Assembly: GCF_900113735.1 (NCBI RefSeq)
Contig: NZ_FOQM01000028.1
Span: 15,001 to 79,000 of the forward strand
DNA length: 64,000 nt
Reading direction: 5' to 3'
Origin: Bradyrhizobium sp. Gha
GTDB taxonomy: Bacteria > Pseudomonadota > Alphaproteobacteria > Rhizobiales > Xanthobacteraceae
Both the position numbers and the translations under genes were made by a program. The notes below the pieces were generated by a model that did no database searches, had not been told where the DNA came from, and worked only from the letters and a program-made list of their open reading frames with translations. Below are positions 49,882 through 59,261 of the stretch, piece after piece (the stretch's first letter is position 1; each line of letters starts with the position of its first letter).

Positions 49882-51489
49882 CTATTGCGCCGCGTCGTTG
49901 GGCAAGAGCGCCGCAAACGCCTGATCGAGCGCGCTATCGGCCTTCGCGAGCTTGTCGTGCTGGGCCGCTAGCCAGAGCTTGTCTGCGTCGAGGCGCTGCT
50001 GGGCTGCCTTGAGCATGCGTGCAGTCTCCTCCGGCTGCGGACCGCCCACGCCCCGGGTGTGCGCCACGATCCAGTCCGGTGACATCACCTCCCTGAATTC
50101 GGCTTCGCTCATCGGGAACGGCCGCGCCGGCATGTTGAATTTGGCAAGCGTCTTGGCGAAGAGGTCAGTCACCTCGCTGAAGGGGATGGTCTTGGGCGTG
50201 AGATCCAGCGGCCGTGCATAGCTGACCATCTGTGATGCAAAGCCATGGCCGACGCGGAACGGGATCTGGTGCGCCTGCAACAGCAGCTCGGCGAGGTTCA
50301 TGGTCGAGGTCCAGTCGCTCTCCAGCTCTTCCCTGGCGCGGGCCTTGTTGACCACGATCGCATCCAACACCCGGCCGGTGGCGGTGACCATGTCGATGGC
50401 GCGGGGGAGCAAACCGACATCCTCTGACTGGGACTTGGAGTCGACCATGCCCGACATGACGTTGTGCGCGCGGATCGACACTGCCGTCGACAGCCCCACC
50501 ACGTCTGAAGCCGCGATCCTCGCCTGCATGATCAGGCCCGGATTGCGCTTCTGCGGCATCGAGCTGCTGGTGTAGGTCGAGCCCTCCTGCAGCAATAGCC
50601 ACGGTCGTATCTCGGCGTATTGGGTATGCAGATCCTGCATCATCGCGCCGATGCGGATGGCGGCCGAATTGGCGATTGCGGTGGCCTCGAGCTGGTTGTC
50701 GAACGGGATCACCTGGTTGGCATCCATCGAATTCTCGACGACGCCGTCAAAGCCGAGCAGCTCGGCGAGACGCGTGCGGTTCAGCGGCCAGACCGAGTCG
50801 GACATGACGCCGACGCCCATCGGGCTGAGGTTGAGCCGGCGATGGGCCTCGCTGACGCGCTGCTGGTCGCGCTCGAACGATTCCTCATAGGCCAGCAGGT
50901 AATGGCCATAGGTGATGGGCACCGCCTGCACGCCGTTGGTGTAGCCGGGCATCAACGCATCGAGATTGTCGGCCGCCTTGGCGAGCAGCTTGGCACGCAA
51001 GCCCAGCAACGCCTCGGCAAAATCCAGCGTCTGGTTGCGTAGTTTGGCCGCGCGAAAGGTCGCGTACATGTCCTGACGGCTGCGCCCGGCGTGGATGACG
51101 GATGCCTCCTCGCCGACCTTGTCGGTCATGATCTTCTCGATCTGAAGGACGTCGCTGGGGCGCTTGCCGTCGGGCTCACGCGCCTGGCGGATCGTGTAGT
51201 CCACGCCGGCGGCGATCAGCTGGCCGGTCTTTTTCGGGAAGATGCCTTCCTCTACCAGCATCACGGTGGAGGCCTTGTTGATCTTGTTGAGCCAGTAGAA
51301 CTGGTCCTCGGCGGCGTCCGATTTGCTGGTCGAGGGCTGCGCGTCCCTGGGGGCGTTGGCGCCGATCTTGGCAGCGTTTTCGTTGCATTCCTGCGTGGTC
51401 TTGCAGGGCAACTGACCGGTGTCCGCGGCCCATGCGTGGGACGCGATCAGAAGATTGATGCCTCCCGCGATGCAGGCGATATGCTTCAT
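49882..51489 (-). CDS. Exported argininosuccinate-lyase-like protein
   Basis: A 535-residue member of the fumarase/aspartase/argininosuccinate lyase superfamily. VIHAGRSRQDMYAT (about residues 134-147) matches the HTGRSRND motif of argininosuccinate lyase, and STYTSSSMPQKRNPGLIM (about 308-325) is the signature loop with the catalytic Ser. Unlike cytosolic lyases it starts with a signal peptide (CIAGGINLLIASHAWA) and a segment with two cysteines (LPCKTTQECN). It is therefore probably periplasmic. GGGAGG lies 7 nt upstream of the start. It follows homospermidine synthase by about 100 nt on the same strand. Substrate unknown. Confidence 0.85.
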   Translation of the reverse strand: MKHIACIAGGINLLIASHAWAADTGQLPCKTTQECNENAAKIGANAPRDAQPSTSKSDAAEDQFYWLNKINKASTVMLVEEGIFPKKTGQLIAAGVDYTIRQAREPDGKRPSDVLQIEKIMTDKVGEEASVIHAGRSRQDMYATFRAAKLRNQTLDFAEALLGLRAKLLAKAADNLDALMPGYTNGVQAVPITYGHYLLAYEESFERDQQRVSEAHRRLNLSPMGVGVMSDSVWPLNRTRLAELLGFDGVVENSMDANQVIPFDNQLEATAIANSAAIRIGAMMQDLHTQYAEIRPWLLLQEGSTYTSSSMPQKRNPGLIMQARIAASDVVGLSTAVSIRAHNVMSGMVDSKSQSEDVGLLPRAIDMVTATGRVLDAIVVNKARAREELESDWTSTMNLAELLLQAHQIPFRVGHGFASQMVSYARPLDLTPKTIPFSEVTDLFAKTLAKFNMPARPFPMSEAEFREVMSPDWIVAHTRGVGGPQPEETARMLKAAQQRLDADKLWLAAQHDKLAKADSALDQAFAALLPNDAAQ

Positions 51490-51588
51490 GCCGACCTCCC
51501 GGTTGCCGTCCGGCCAGGGTTGGTTAGCACCCGGGGCGGCGGAAGGCCATGAGCCTCCCGTTCATTGCGGCCCGGGCAGGTGCGCCTG

Positions 51589-53031
51589 TCAGCGCACCAG
51601 GATGTTCTTGAACTGCCAGGGATCGCTGGTGTCGATATCCTCCGGGAACAATCCCGGACGATCCGTCAGCGGCGTCCAATCGGTGTAGAAGCCTTTCACC
51701 GGGCCGAGGTATGGCAGCTGGATCTCCAGCAGGCGGTCGAAATCCATCTCGTCGGCTTCGACGATGCCCTCGTTCGGGTTCTCCAGCGCCCACACCATGC
51801 CGCCGAGCACGGCGGAGGTCACTTGCAGGCCGGTGGCGTTCTGATACGGCGCAAGTGCGCGGGTCTCTTCGATCGAAAGCTGCGAGCCATACCAATAAGC
51901 ATTCTTGTCGTGGCCGAACAGCAGCACGCCGAGCTCGTCGATGCCGTCGACGATCTCGTTTTCATCCAAGATGTGGTGCTTCTCCTGCATCTTGGCGGCG
52001 CGGCCGAACATCTCGTGCAGCGACAGCACGGCATCGTCGGCCGGATGATAGGCATAGTGACAGGTCGGCCGGTAGATCGCCTTGCCGGAGGCATCACGCA
52101 CGGTGAAGTAATCGGCAATCGAGATCGATTCGTTGTGGGTGACGAGGAAGCCGTACTGCGCCCCCCGGGTCGGGCACCAGGTGCGCACGCGCGTGTTGGC
52201 GCCGGGCTGCATCAGATAGATCGCCGCGCCGCAGCCGGCTTCGTGGGTCCGCGCATTCTCGGGCATCCATTTCTCATGGGTGCCCCAGCCGAGCTCGGAC
52301 GGCTGCACGCCTTCCGAAAGGAAGCCTTCCACCGACCAGGTGTTGACGAAGACGTCAGGCTCCTTCGGCGTCTTGGAGCGCTGGGTGTCGCGTTCTGCGA
52401 TGTGGATGCCCTTGATGCCGGCCTGCCGCATCAGATCGGCCCATTCGGCCCTGGTCTTCGGCCGGGGCGCATTGAGCTTCAGATCGGCGGCGACGTTGAG
52501 CAGCGCCTGCTTGACGAAAAACGAGACCATGCCGGGATTGGCGCCGCAGCAGGAGACGGCTGTCGTCGAGCCCGCCGGGCGCGCCTTCTTGGCGGCCAGC
52601 GTCACTTCCCGCAGCGCGTAGTTGGAGCGCGCTTCCGGGCCCTTGGTCGAATCGAAATAGAAGCCGAGCCAGGGCTCGTTGACCGTGTCGATATAGAGCG
52701 CGCCGAGCTCGTTGCAGAGCTCCATGATGTCGGTCGAGCCGGTGTCGACGGAGAGATTGACGCAAAAGCCCTGGCCGCCGCCCTCGGTGAGCAGCGGGGT
52801 CAGCAATTCCCGGTAATTCTCCCTGGTCACGGCCTTCTGGATGAAGCGCACATTCTGCTTCTCGCAATGCGCCTTGCGGCCCTCGTCCTTCGGATCGATC
52901 ACGGTGACGCGCGACTTGTCGTAGTCGAGATGGCGCTCGATCATCGGCAAGGTGCCTTTGCCGATGGAGCCGAAGCCGACCATGACGATGGGACCGGTGA
53001 TCTTCGCATAGATCTGCGAGGGAGGGCTCAT
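51589..53031 (-). CDS. hss: Homospermidine synthase
   Basis: A 480-residue NAD-dependent enzyme that makes sym-homospermidine from two putrescines, releasing ammonia. The N-terminal Rossmann motif is IVMVGFGSIGKGTLP (about residues 15-29). NLSVDTGSTDIM, DTVNEPWLG and CCGANPGMVSFFVK are family stretches, and the length fits bacterial Hss (about 475-480). Homospermidine is a main polyamine of Bradyrhizobium. It lies downstream of RidA, GNAT and ornithine decarboxylase on the minus strand, completing a route from ornithine. Confidence 0.93.
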   Translation of the reverse strand: MSPPSQIYAKITGPIVMVGFGSIGKGTLPMIERHLDYDKSRVTVIDPKDEGRKAHCEKQNVRFIQKAVTRENYRELLTPLLTEGGGQGFCVNLSVDTGSTDIMELCNELGALYIDTVNEPWLGFYFDSTKGPEARSNYALREVTLAAKKARPAGSTTAVSCCGANPGMVSFFVKQALLNVAADLKLNAPRPKTRAEWADLMRQAGIKGIHIAERDTQRSKTPKEPDVFVNTWSVEGFLSEGVQPSELGWGTHEKWMPENARTHEAGCGAAIYLMQPGANTRVRTWCPTRGAQYGFLVTHNESISIADYFTVRDASGKAIYRPTCHYAYHPADDAVLSLHEMFGRAAKMQEKHHILDENEIVDGIDELGVLLFGHDKNAYWYGSQLSIEETRALAPYQNATGLQVTSAVLGGMVWALENPNEGIVEADEMDFDRLLEIQLPYLGPVKGFYTDWTPLTDRPGLFPEDIDTSDPWQFKNILVR

Positions 53032-53095
53032 GGGATGGTTTCTCCGGAACGTGCTGGCGGACAATTGGTGGATGGATCAGGCGCTGCGGCGCTTG

Positions 53096-53485
53096 CTAGA
53101 TGCCGCGGCGCTTGGCGGTGACTTCGATCTCGACCTTCATCTCGGGCTTGAGAAGCGCCGAGACGACGAGCAGCGTGGCGGCCGGGCGGATCTCGCCCAG
53201 GACCTGGCCGCAGACCGCGAAGTGCTCATCCGCGTCCTTGGCATCGGTGAGGTAGTAGGTCGCGCGGACGATGTCGGCCATCTCGAAACCGCCCTCCTTC
53301 AGGGCCGCTTCGATGGTCTTGAAGCAGTTGCGTGACTGGCTCGTGACATCGTCAGGCATCGTCATCGTCGCGTAGTCATAGCCGGTGGTTCCGGCGACGA
53401 AGCAGAAGTCGCCGTCGACCACAGCGCGGCTATAGCCGGCGGTCTTCTCAAAGGGGGAGCCGGTGGAAATCAGGCGACGGGACAT
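53096..53485 (-). CDS. RidA family protein
   Basis: A 129-residue RidA/YjgF-type protein. FVAGTTGYDYATMTM, NCFKTIEAALKEGGFEMADIVRATYYLTD (in part) and RPAATLLVVSALLKPEMKVEIE match the family; the Arg in IRPAATL is the imine-binding residue. RidA proteins hydrolyse reactive enamines and imines made by PLP enzymes. Placement between ornithine decarboxylase and homospermidine synthase, both of which form imines, makes a cleanup role attractive. Confidence 0.9.
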   Translation of the reverse strand: MSRRLISTGSPFEKTAGYSRAVVDGDFCFVAGTTGYDYATMTMPDDVTSQSRNCFKTIEAALKEGGFEMADIVRATYYLTDAKDADEHFAVCGQVLGEIRPAATLLVVSALLKPEMKVEIEVTAKRRGI

Positions 53486-53623
53486 GGGGTGGGCCTCGAC
53501 TGAATGGGGGAATTCCGTGGGGTTAAAGGGCGTTTCCGGGGCTCACGCAACCCCTGCTCAGCGCAGGCACGGCCGCACGTTGCCGCGGAGCGCGGCTTCG
53601 GTGGTCGCCGTCATGGCTATCCC

Positions 53624-54211
53624 TTACGCCGCGTGCGCCTGAAGGGGGCGAACTACCCTCCGTTTGGCCAGCGCCGCGCCGGTCGGGACGATCATCCCCT
53701 CGGCGCCATCGAGCGCACCGATCTGGAATTCGATCGCCAGCAGGCGCTCGCTCTCGAACGGGCCAGGCAGCATCAATGCGCCGGTCTTCTCGGCCGAGAA
53801 GCCGAAGCGGGCGTAGTAGGGGGCATCGCCGAGCAGGATCACGGCTTCATGCCCGCGCGCCCGGGCGGCGGCCAGCGCTTGATGCATCAGCGCGGCGCCG
53901 ATCCCGAGCTCGCGGCAGGCAGGGGCCACCGCCAGTGGTCCGAGGACCAGAGCGGGCCTGCCGCCGGCGCTGACGTGCCACAACCGCACGGTTCCCACGA
54001 GCTCGCCCTCGCGCATCGCCGACAGGGCAAGGCCTGCGGCAGGCGCGCGTCCGTCGCGCAGGCGCTGGCAGGTGCGGTCATGGCGGTTCTCGCCAAAACA
54101 GACATCGAGCAGCGCTTCACGCATCGCGACGTCGGATGCACGTTCCGCGCGGATCACGAACGGAACGGCATGCGAAGTGAGGGCGATCTGTGGCTTCCGA
54201 AAAGCAGTCAT
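53624..54211 (-). CDS. GNAT family N-acetyltransferase
   Basis: A 195-residue GNAT protein. The acetyl-CoA loop lies at PLAVAPACRELGIGAALMHQ (about residues 90-109), followed by ARGHEAVILLGDAPYYARFGFS. The family is YhbS-like. Its place 129 nt after ornithine decarboxylase on the same strand could suggest polyamine or amine acetylation, but the substrate is not readable. Confidence 0.82.
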   Translation of the reverse strand: MTAFRKPQIALTSHAVPFVIRAERASDVAMREALLDVCFGENRHDRTCQRLRDGRAPAAGLALSAMREGELVGTVRLWHVSAGGRPALVLGPLAVAPACRELGIGAALMHQALAAARARGHEAVILLGDAPYYARFGFSAEKTGALMLPGPFESERLLAIEFQIGALDGAEGMIVPTGAALAKRRVVRPLQAHAA

Positions 54212-54340
54212 GGCGCGTCAGTCCCCGCTTGAAATCCGGCGAAGGCACGCGGTCTCAAGCGTCGTCAGAATGGCAATGTCGGGTGAGGAGCCGGCAAGCC
54301 GGCTCTCGGGTTCGTCAGGCCTCGGAAGAAGAGAGGCTGC

Positions 54341-55483
54341 TTAGATGTGGTAGGTCTTCAGCGGCGGGATACCGTTGAACGCCACCGCCGAGTAGGTCGA
54401 CGTATAGGCCCCGGTGCCTTCGATCAGCAGCTTGTCGCCGATCTCGAGCGTAACAGGGAGCGGATACGGGGTCTTCTCGTACAGCACGTCGGCGCTGTCG
54501 CAGGTCGGACCTGCGAGCACGCACGGGGTCATGTCCGCGCCGTCATGCGGGGTGCGGATGGCGTAGCGGATCGACTCGTCCATGGTCTCCGCGAGACCGC
54601 CGAACTTGCCAATGTCCAGGTAAACCCAGCGCACCTCGTCCTCGTCGCTCTTCTTCGAGATGAGCACGACCTCGGATTCGATGATGCCGGCGTTGCCCAC
54701 CATGCCGCGGCCCGGCTCGATGATGGTCTCCGGAATCTGGTTGCCGAAGTGCTTGCGCAGCGCGCGGAAGATCGAGCGGCCGTAGGTCACGACCGGCGGC
54801 ACGTCCTTCAGGTACTTGGTCGGGAATCCGCCGCCCATGTTGACCATGGTCAGGTTGATGCCGCGCTCGGCGCAGTCGCGGAACACCTGCGAGGCCATGG
54901 CCAGCGCACGGTCCCACGCCTTCACCTTGCGCTGCTGCGAGCCGACATGGAACGAGATGCCGCACGGTTCCAGGCCCAGGCGCTTGGCGGCGTCGAGCAC
55001 CTCGACGGCCATCTCCGGGTCGCAGCCGAACTTGCGCGACAGCGGCCACTCGGCGCCGGCGCAATCATAGAGGATGCGGCAGAACACCTTCGCGCCGGGA
55101 GCGGCACGGGCGACCTTCTCGACCTCGGCGGTGCAGTCGACCGCGAACAGCCGGATGCCGAGCGCGAAGGCGCGCGCGATGTCGCGCTCCTTCTTGATCG
55201 TGTTGCCGAAGGAAATGCGGTCGGGCGTCGCACCGGCGGCCAGCGCCATCTCGATCTCGGCGACCGTCGCGGTGTCGAAGCAGGAGCCCATGGAAGCGAG
55301 CAAGGACAGCACTTCCGGCGCCGGGTTCGCCTTGACGGCGTAGAACACGCGGCTGTCGGGCAGCGCCTTGGCGAAGGTCTGGTAATTGTCGCGCACGACC
55401 TCGAGGTCGACGACGAGGCACGGCTCGGTGTCGAGACCTTCCTTGCGGCGGTTGCGCAGGAATTCCTGGATACGTTCGGTCAT
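54341..55483 (-). CDS. Ornithine decarboxylase, fold-III PLP type
   Basis: A 380-residue alanine-racemase-fold decarboxylase related to eukaryotic ODC. The PLP Lys is K51 in VFYAVKANPAPEVL. GISFHVGSQQ and MVNMGGGFPTKY bind phosphate, EPGRGMVG holds the Arg, and the active-site Cys lies in GPTCDSADVLY (near residue 327). It makes putrescine from ornithine; some homologues also use lysine or arginine. GGAGAG 5 nt upstream supports the ATG at 55483. A structured leader is present upstream. The putrescine feeds the homospermidine synthase downstream. Confidence 0.92.
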   Translation of the reverse strand: MTERIQEFLRNRRKEGLDTEPCLVVDLEVVRDNYQTFAKALPDSRVFYAVKANPAPEVLSLLASMGSCFDTATVAEIEMALAAGATPDRISFGNTIKKERDIARAFALGIRLFAVDCTAEVEKVARAAPGAKVFCRILYDCAGAEWPLSRKFGCDPEMAVEVLDAAKRLGLEPCGISFHVGSQQRKVKAWDRALAMASQVFRDCAERGINLTMVNMGGGFPTKYLKDVPPVVTYGRSIFRALRKHFGNQIPETIIEPGRGMVGNAGIIESEVVLISKKSDEDEVRWVYLDIGKFGGLAETMDESIRYAIRTPHDGADMTPCVLAGPTCDSADVLYEKTPYPLPVTLEIGDKLLIEGTGAYTSTYSAVAFNGIPPLKTYHI

Positions 55484-55726
55484 GGCACTCTCCGGCGGCC
55501 CCAGCGACGGGGTCCGTATCAACGTGACGTCGGATAAGAGCGCTCCGGCCACATCGCGCGATGGAGGCGCGCTGAAGCCAAAAGACTCAAACCAGACTGT
55601 GCTGCCGTGGATTGGTTGGGAGAGTTTCCCGCCCGCTCACCTGGCAATGAAGGACAAGCCTTTTCAGTAGCCCGCGCCGGCGGTGGAATGCCGGTAGAGA
55701 CCAAAAAAGCCCGATCCGTCGTTGCT

Positions 55727-55996
55727 TTAAGTCGCGTCCCCCGTTGAGAGCGGGGTGCGCCGGTTCGCCTCCGGCTGCCAGTCACGGTTGCAAAGAGTGA
55801 AGTCACCTTCGACAAGGCATCCCTTGAGAGAGATGCTGGACGCTCCGGGTTTGCTTCGTCGTCTGACCTTTCGGTCTCGCGACTTCCGCACTTCCGAAGA
55901 GCCCCTCGGCTTCTTCACCCCTTGGCGGCTGTCCGGCCTCTTGTCCGGATACCTACCGACTGACACACGACCACAGGCACGTGCGAAATTGGGCAA
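55727..55996 (-). promoter_or_regulatory. Structured leader upstream of ornithine decarboxylase, speF-motif candidate
   Basis: Reading the minus strand, this stretch contains a chain of hairpins: a GAAG-A-AGCC/GGCT-CTTC stem, GACC-GAAA-GGTC, GCATC/GATGC, CCGG/CCGG around GAGGCGAA, and CCCCG/CGGGG. A T6 run follows about 25 nt later at 55704-55709. An RNA motif named speF is known upstream of alphaproteobacterial ornithine decarboxylase genes, and I believe this is it, although no covariance model could be run. A 89-codon frame with a TTG start covers the same stretch. Its first half is very basic, and it could be a leader peptide or an accident. Confidence 0.55.
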
Positions 55997-56155
55997 GAGC
56001 GCACATAAGCGTTTTGACTCTGCTTCGCAAGAATTTTTTTAGGCTGAGAACAGAATTGCCTAACATCTGCTTGCGCAGTGTTGCGCGAGCGAGGCGGAGA
56101 TGAACGCGCGTTAAGTTTTCCGTGTCGTGCGTATGTCTCTCGCGCGCGAGACGCC

Positions 56156-56410
56156 TCAGCCGCGCTTGAAGAACGGCTCGACGCGCTGAGCCGCGCGGAC
56201 GAACGCGGTCATGACCAGCACGCCGAGTGCGAACAGCACGGCCTGAAGGATATGCGCGGCCTGGTCGCCGAGTCCGAGCAGAACCGCGAGCGCCCAGCCG
56301 CCGGCAAAGGCCGCGCCGAACACCTCGGCGCCGATCAGGATCGCGGCGCTGACGACGGTGATGACGCTCGGCCAGACGATCTGACGGGAAGACGAGGAGG
56401 GCGCGTTCAT
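56156..56410 (-). CDS. Small two-helix membrane protein, hypothetical
   Basis: An 84-residue protein with two hydrophobic segments, at about residues 12-35 and 38-66, joined by GGWALAVLLGLGDQAAH, and a basic C-terminus (RAAQRVEPFFKRG). The ATG at 56410 gives a short polar N-terminus (MNAPSSSSRQ). No family recognised. It is divergent from the M3 peptidase gene, whose start lies 135 nt away. Confidence 0.62.
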   Translation of the reverse strand: MNAPSSSSRQIVWPSVITVVSAAILIGAEVFGAAFAGGWALAVLLGLGDQAAHILQAVLFALGVLVMTAFVRAAQRVEPFFKRG

Positions 56411-56545
56411 GGCGTTGGGGTCCGTGGCTTCGAGGGCCGCAATCTCTCCGAAAAGGCGGGCGGGAGCAAGGCCAAATGGCCCAAAAAAGCCCCATCGCGT
56501 GCTATAGCTGCGCCCAACAAATTGCCTCAAAAAATCGGACTTGCG

Positions 56546-58624
56546 ATGTCAGACCTCCGCCAAACTACGGACTCCGAGACCAATCCGCTGCTGAAGGCCT
56601 GGGTGACGCCGTTTGGGGCCCCGCCCTTCGACGAGATCTCGCCGGAGCACTTCCTGCCGGCCTTCGAGCAGGCCTTCGCCGATCACGCCGCCGAGATCGC
56701 CGCGATCACCAATGATCCGGCGACACCCGACTTCGCCAACACCATCACGGCGCTGGAGCGCTCCGGCAAGCTGCTCAACAAGGTTGCGGCGGTGTTCTAC
56801 GACCTGGTCTCGGCGCATTCCAATCCGGCCATCCTGGACATCGACAAGGAGGTCTCCGTGCGGATGGCGCGGCACTGGAATCCCATCATGATGAACGCCG
56901 TGCTGTTTGGCCGCATCGCCCAGCTGCACGAGAACCGCGCCCATCTTGGCCTGACACCGGAGCAGCTCCGTCTCCTGGAGCGCACCTACACCCGCTTCCA
57001 CCGCGCCGGCGCCGGCCTGTCCGACGAGGCCAAGACGCGGATGGCCGAGATCAACGAGAAGCTGGCCCAGCTCGCGACCGGCTTCAGCCATCACCTGCTC
57101 GGCGACGAGCAGGACTGGTTCATGGAGCTTGGGGAAGCCGACCGGCAGGGCCTGCCGGAGAGCTTTGTCGCCGCCGCCAAGGCTGCGGCAGAAGAGCGCG
57201 GCATGGCAGGCAAGGCCATCGTGACGCTGTCGCGCTCCTCTGCCGAGCCGTTCCTGAAGAGCTCGGCCCGCCGCGATCTGCGCGAGAAGGTCTACAAGGC
57301 CTTCATCGCGCGCGGGGACAACGGCAATGCCAACGACAACAACACGGCCATCGGCGAGATCCTGAAATTGCGCGAGGAGAGCGCCAAGCTGCTGGGCTAT
57401 CCGACCTTCGCCGCCTACCGGCTCGAGGACTCCATGGCGAAGACGCCGGATGCGGTGCGTGGCCTGCTGGAGCGGGTCTGGAAGCCGGCCCGCGCCCGTG
57501 CGCTCGCCGACCGCGACGAGATGCAGGCGCTGATCACGGAGGAGGGCGGCAATTTCAACCTCGCGCCCTGGGATTGGCGTTACTACGCCGAAAAACTTCG
57601 CCTCCAGCGCGCCAATTTCGACGACGCCGCGATCAAGCCCTATCTGACGCTCGATCAGATGATCGCCGCCGCCTTCGACTGCGCCACCCGCCTGTTCGGC
57701 ATCAGCTTCGCCGAGCGCAAGGATGTGCCGGTCTGGCACCCTGATGTACGGGTCTGGGAGGTGAAGGGTCCTGACGGCAAGCACAAGGCGCTGTTCTACG
57801 GCGACTACTACGCCCGGCCGTCCAAACGCTCCGGCGCCTGGATGACCTCGCTGCGGGACCAGCAGAAGCTCGACGGCGAGATCGCGCCGCTCATCATCAA
57901 TGTCTGCAACTTTGCCAAAGGCACGGGCAGCGAGCCTTCGCTGCTGTCGCCCGACGATGCCCGCACTTTGTTCCACGAGTTCGGCCACGGCCTGCACGGC
58001 ATGCTGTCCAACGTGACCTATCCCTCGCTGTCGGGCACCTCCGTCTTCACCGACTTCGTCGAGCTGCCCTCGCAGCTCTACGAGCACTGGCAGGAGCGGC
58101 CCGAGGTGCTGCAGCAGTTCGCCCGCCACTATCAGACCGGCGAGCCGCTGCCTGACGATCTGCTGCAGCGGTTCCTTGCCGCGCGAAAATTCAACCAGGG
58201 CTTTGCCACCGTCGAGTTCGTCTCCTCGGCGCTGGTCGATCTCGAGTTCCATTCCCAGCCGGCCTCTGCCGCGCAGGACGTCCGCGCCTTCGAGAAACGC
58301 GAGCTCGAGAAGATCGGCATGCCCGAGGAAATCTCGATGCGGCACCGGCCGACCCAGTTCGGTCACATCTTCTCCGGCGATCACTATGCGGCCGGCTATT
58401 ACAGCTACATGTGGTCGGAGGTGATGGACGCCGACGCCTTCGGCGCCTTCGAGGAAGCCGGCAACATCTTCGATCCTGCGGTGGCGAAACGCCTGCATGA
58501 CGACATCTATTCGAGCGGCGGATCGGTCGACCCGGAAGCCGCCTACGAGGCTTTCCGCGGCCGCCCGCCCGAGCCCGACGCGCTGCTACGCCGCCGCGGC
58601 CTGCTCGACGAAAAGGCGGCCTGA
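56546..58624 (+). CDS. M3 family oligopeptidase (Dcp/OpdA-like)
   Basis: A 692-residue zinc metallopeptidase. The HEFGHGLH motif at about residues 477-484 supplies two zinc ligands and the catalytic Glu. The downstream Glu region ELPSQLYEHW (about 509-518) gives the third ligand. Length and the N-terminal helical part fit oligopeptidase A or dipeptidyl carboxypeptidase. No signal peptide, so it degrades peptides in the cytosol. The longer frame from 56078 is not supported. The DUF1007 gene follows after 4 nt, so the two are co-transcribed. Confidence 0.92.
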   Translation: MSDLRQTTDSETNPLLKAWVTPFGAPPFDEISPEHFLPAFEQAFADHAAEIAAITNDPATPDFANTITALERSGKLLNKVAAVFYDLVSAHSNPAILDIDKEVSVRMARHWNPIMMNAVLFGRIAQLHENRAHLGLTPEQLRLLERTYTRFHRAGAGLSDEAKTRMAEINEKLAQLATGFSHHLLGDEQDWFMELGEADRQGLPESFVAAAKAAAEERGMAGKAIVTLSRSSAEPFLKSSARRDLREKVYKAFIARGDNGNANDNNTAIGEILKLREESAKLLGYPTFAAYRLEDSMAKTPDAVRGLLERVWKPARARALADRDEMQALITEEGGNFNLAPWDWRYYAEKLRLQRANFDDAAIKPYLTLDQMIAAAFDCATRLFGISFAERKDVPVWHPDVRVWEVKGPDGKHKALFYGDYYARPSKRSGAWMTSLRDQQKLDGEIAPLIINVCNFAKGTGSEPSLLSPDDARTLFHEFGHGLHGMLSNVTYPSLSGTSVFTDFVELPSQLYEHWQERPEVLQQFARHYQTGEPLPDDLLQRFLAARKFNQGFATVEFVSSALVDLEFHSQPASAAQDVRAFEKRELEKIGMPEEISMRHRPTQFGHIFSGDHYAAGYYSYMWSEVMDADAFGAFEEAGNIFDPAVAKRLHDDIYSSGGSVDPEAAYEAFRGRPPEPDALLRRRGLLDEKAA

Positions 58625-58628
58625 CGGC

Positions 58629-59261
58629 ATGCGCGTCTTGCTGGGATGGCTGCTCGCTGTCGGCCTGTCGCTTGCAGCAGGCGCGGCGAGCGCGCATCCG
58701 CATGTCTGGATCACCGCGACCAGCGAGCTGCTCTATGCCGAGGATGGCAGCATCACCGGCGTTCGCCACGCCTGGACCTTTGACGACATGTTCTCGGCCT
58801 ATGCAGTGCAGGGGCTCGAGAGCAAGACCAAGGGGGCCTATACCCGCGAGGAGCTCGGGCCGCTGGCGCAGACCAATGTCGAGTCGCTGAAGGAATATGC
58901 CTACTTCACCTTCGCGAAAGCGGATGGCAAGAAGGAGCGCTTCAACGACCCGGTCGACTATTACCTCGACTACAAGGACACGGTGCTGACGCTGCACTTC
59001 ACGCTGCCGCTCAAGAACCCGGTCAAGTCCAGGCAGCTGGTGCTCGAAGTGTTCGACCGCTCCTTCTTCATCGACTTTCAGATGGCCAAGGACAATCCGG
59101 TCAAGCTGGTCGGCGCACCCGCCGGCTGCCAGATGAAGCTCGATCGTCCCAGTGACGGTTCCGCGACCGCGCAGAAGCTCAACGAGCAGACCTTTCTGGA
59201 TGGGCCGAATGCCAATTTCGGCATGATGTTCGCCAACAAGATCACGGTGGAGTGCCCTTGA
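58629..59261 (+). CDS. DUF1007 periplasmic protein (ZevA-like)
   Basis: A 210-residue exported protein with a signal peptide (LLGWLLAVGLSLAAGAASA) directly followed by HPHVWI, the hallmark of DUF1007, which could bind a metal at the mature N-terminus. AWTFDDMFSAY and DPVDYYLDYKDTV are further family stretches. DUF1007 proteins are regularly next to NicO-family transporters; the pair is called ZevAB in Haemophilus, where it affects zinc. Here the NicO-type gene overlaps its stop. Confidence 0.85.
   Translation: MRVLLGWLLAVGLSLAAGAASAHPHVWITATSELLYAEDGSITGVRHAWTFDDMFSAYAVQGLESKTKGAYTREELGPLAQTNVESLKEYAYFTFAKADGKKERFNDPVDYYLDYKDTVLTLHFTLPLKNPVKSRQLVLEVFDRSFFIDFQMAKDNPVKLVGAPAGCQMKLDRPSDGSATAQKLNEQTFLDGPNANFGMMFANKITVECP

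Noticed and set aside
56549..58498. 649-codon minus-strand frame over the M3 peptidase
   Set aside because: Antisense shadow; the plus-strand frame has HEFGHGLH and full family length.
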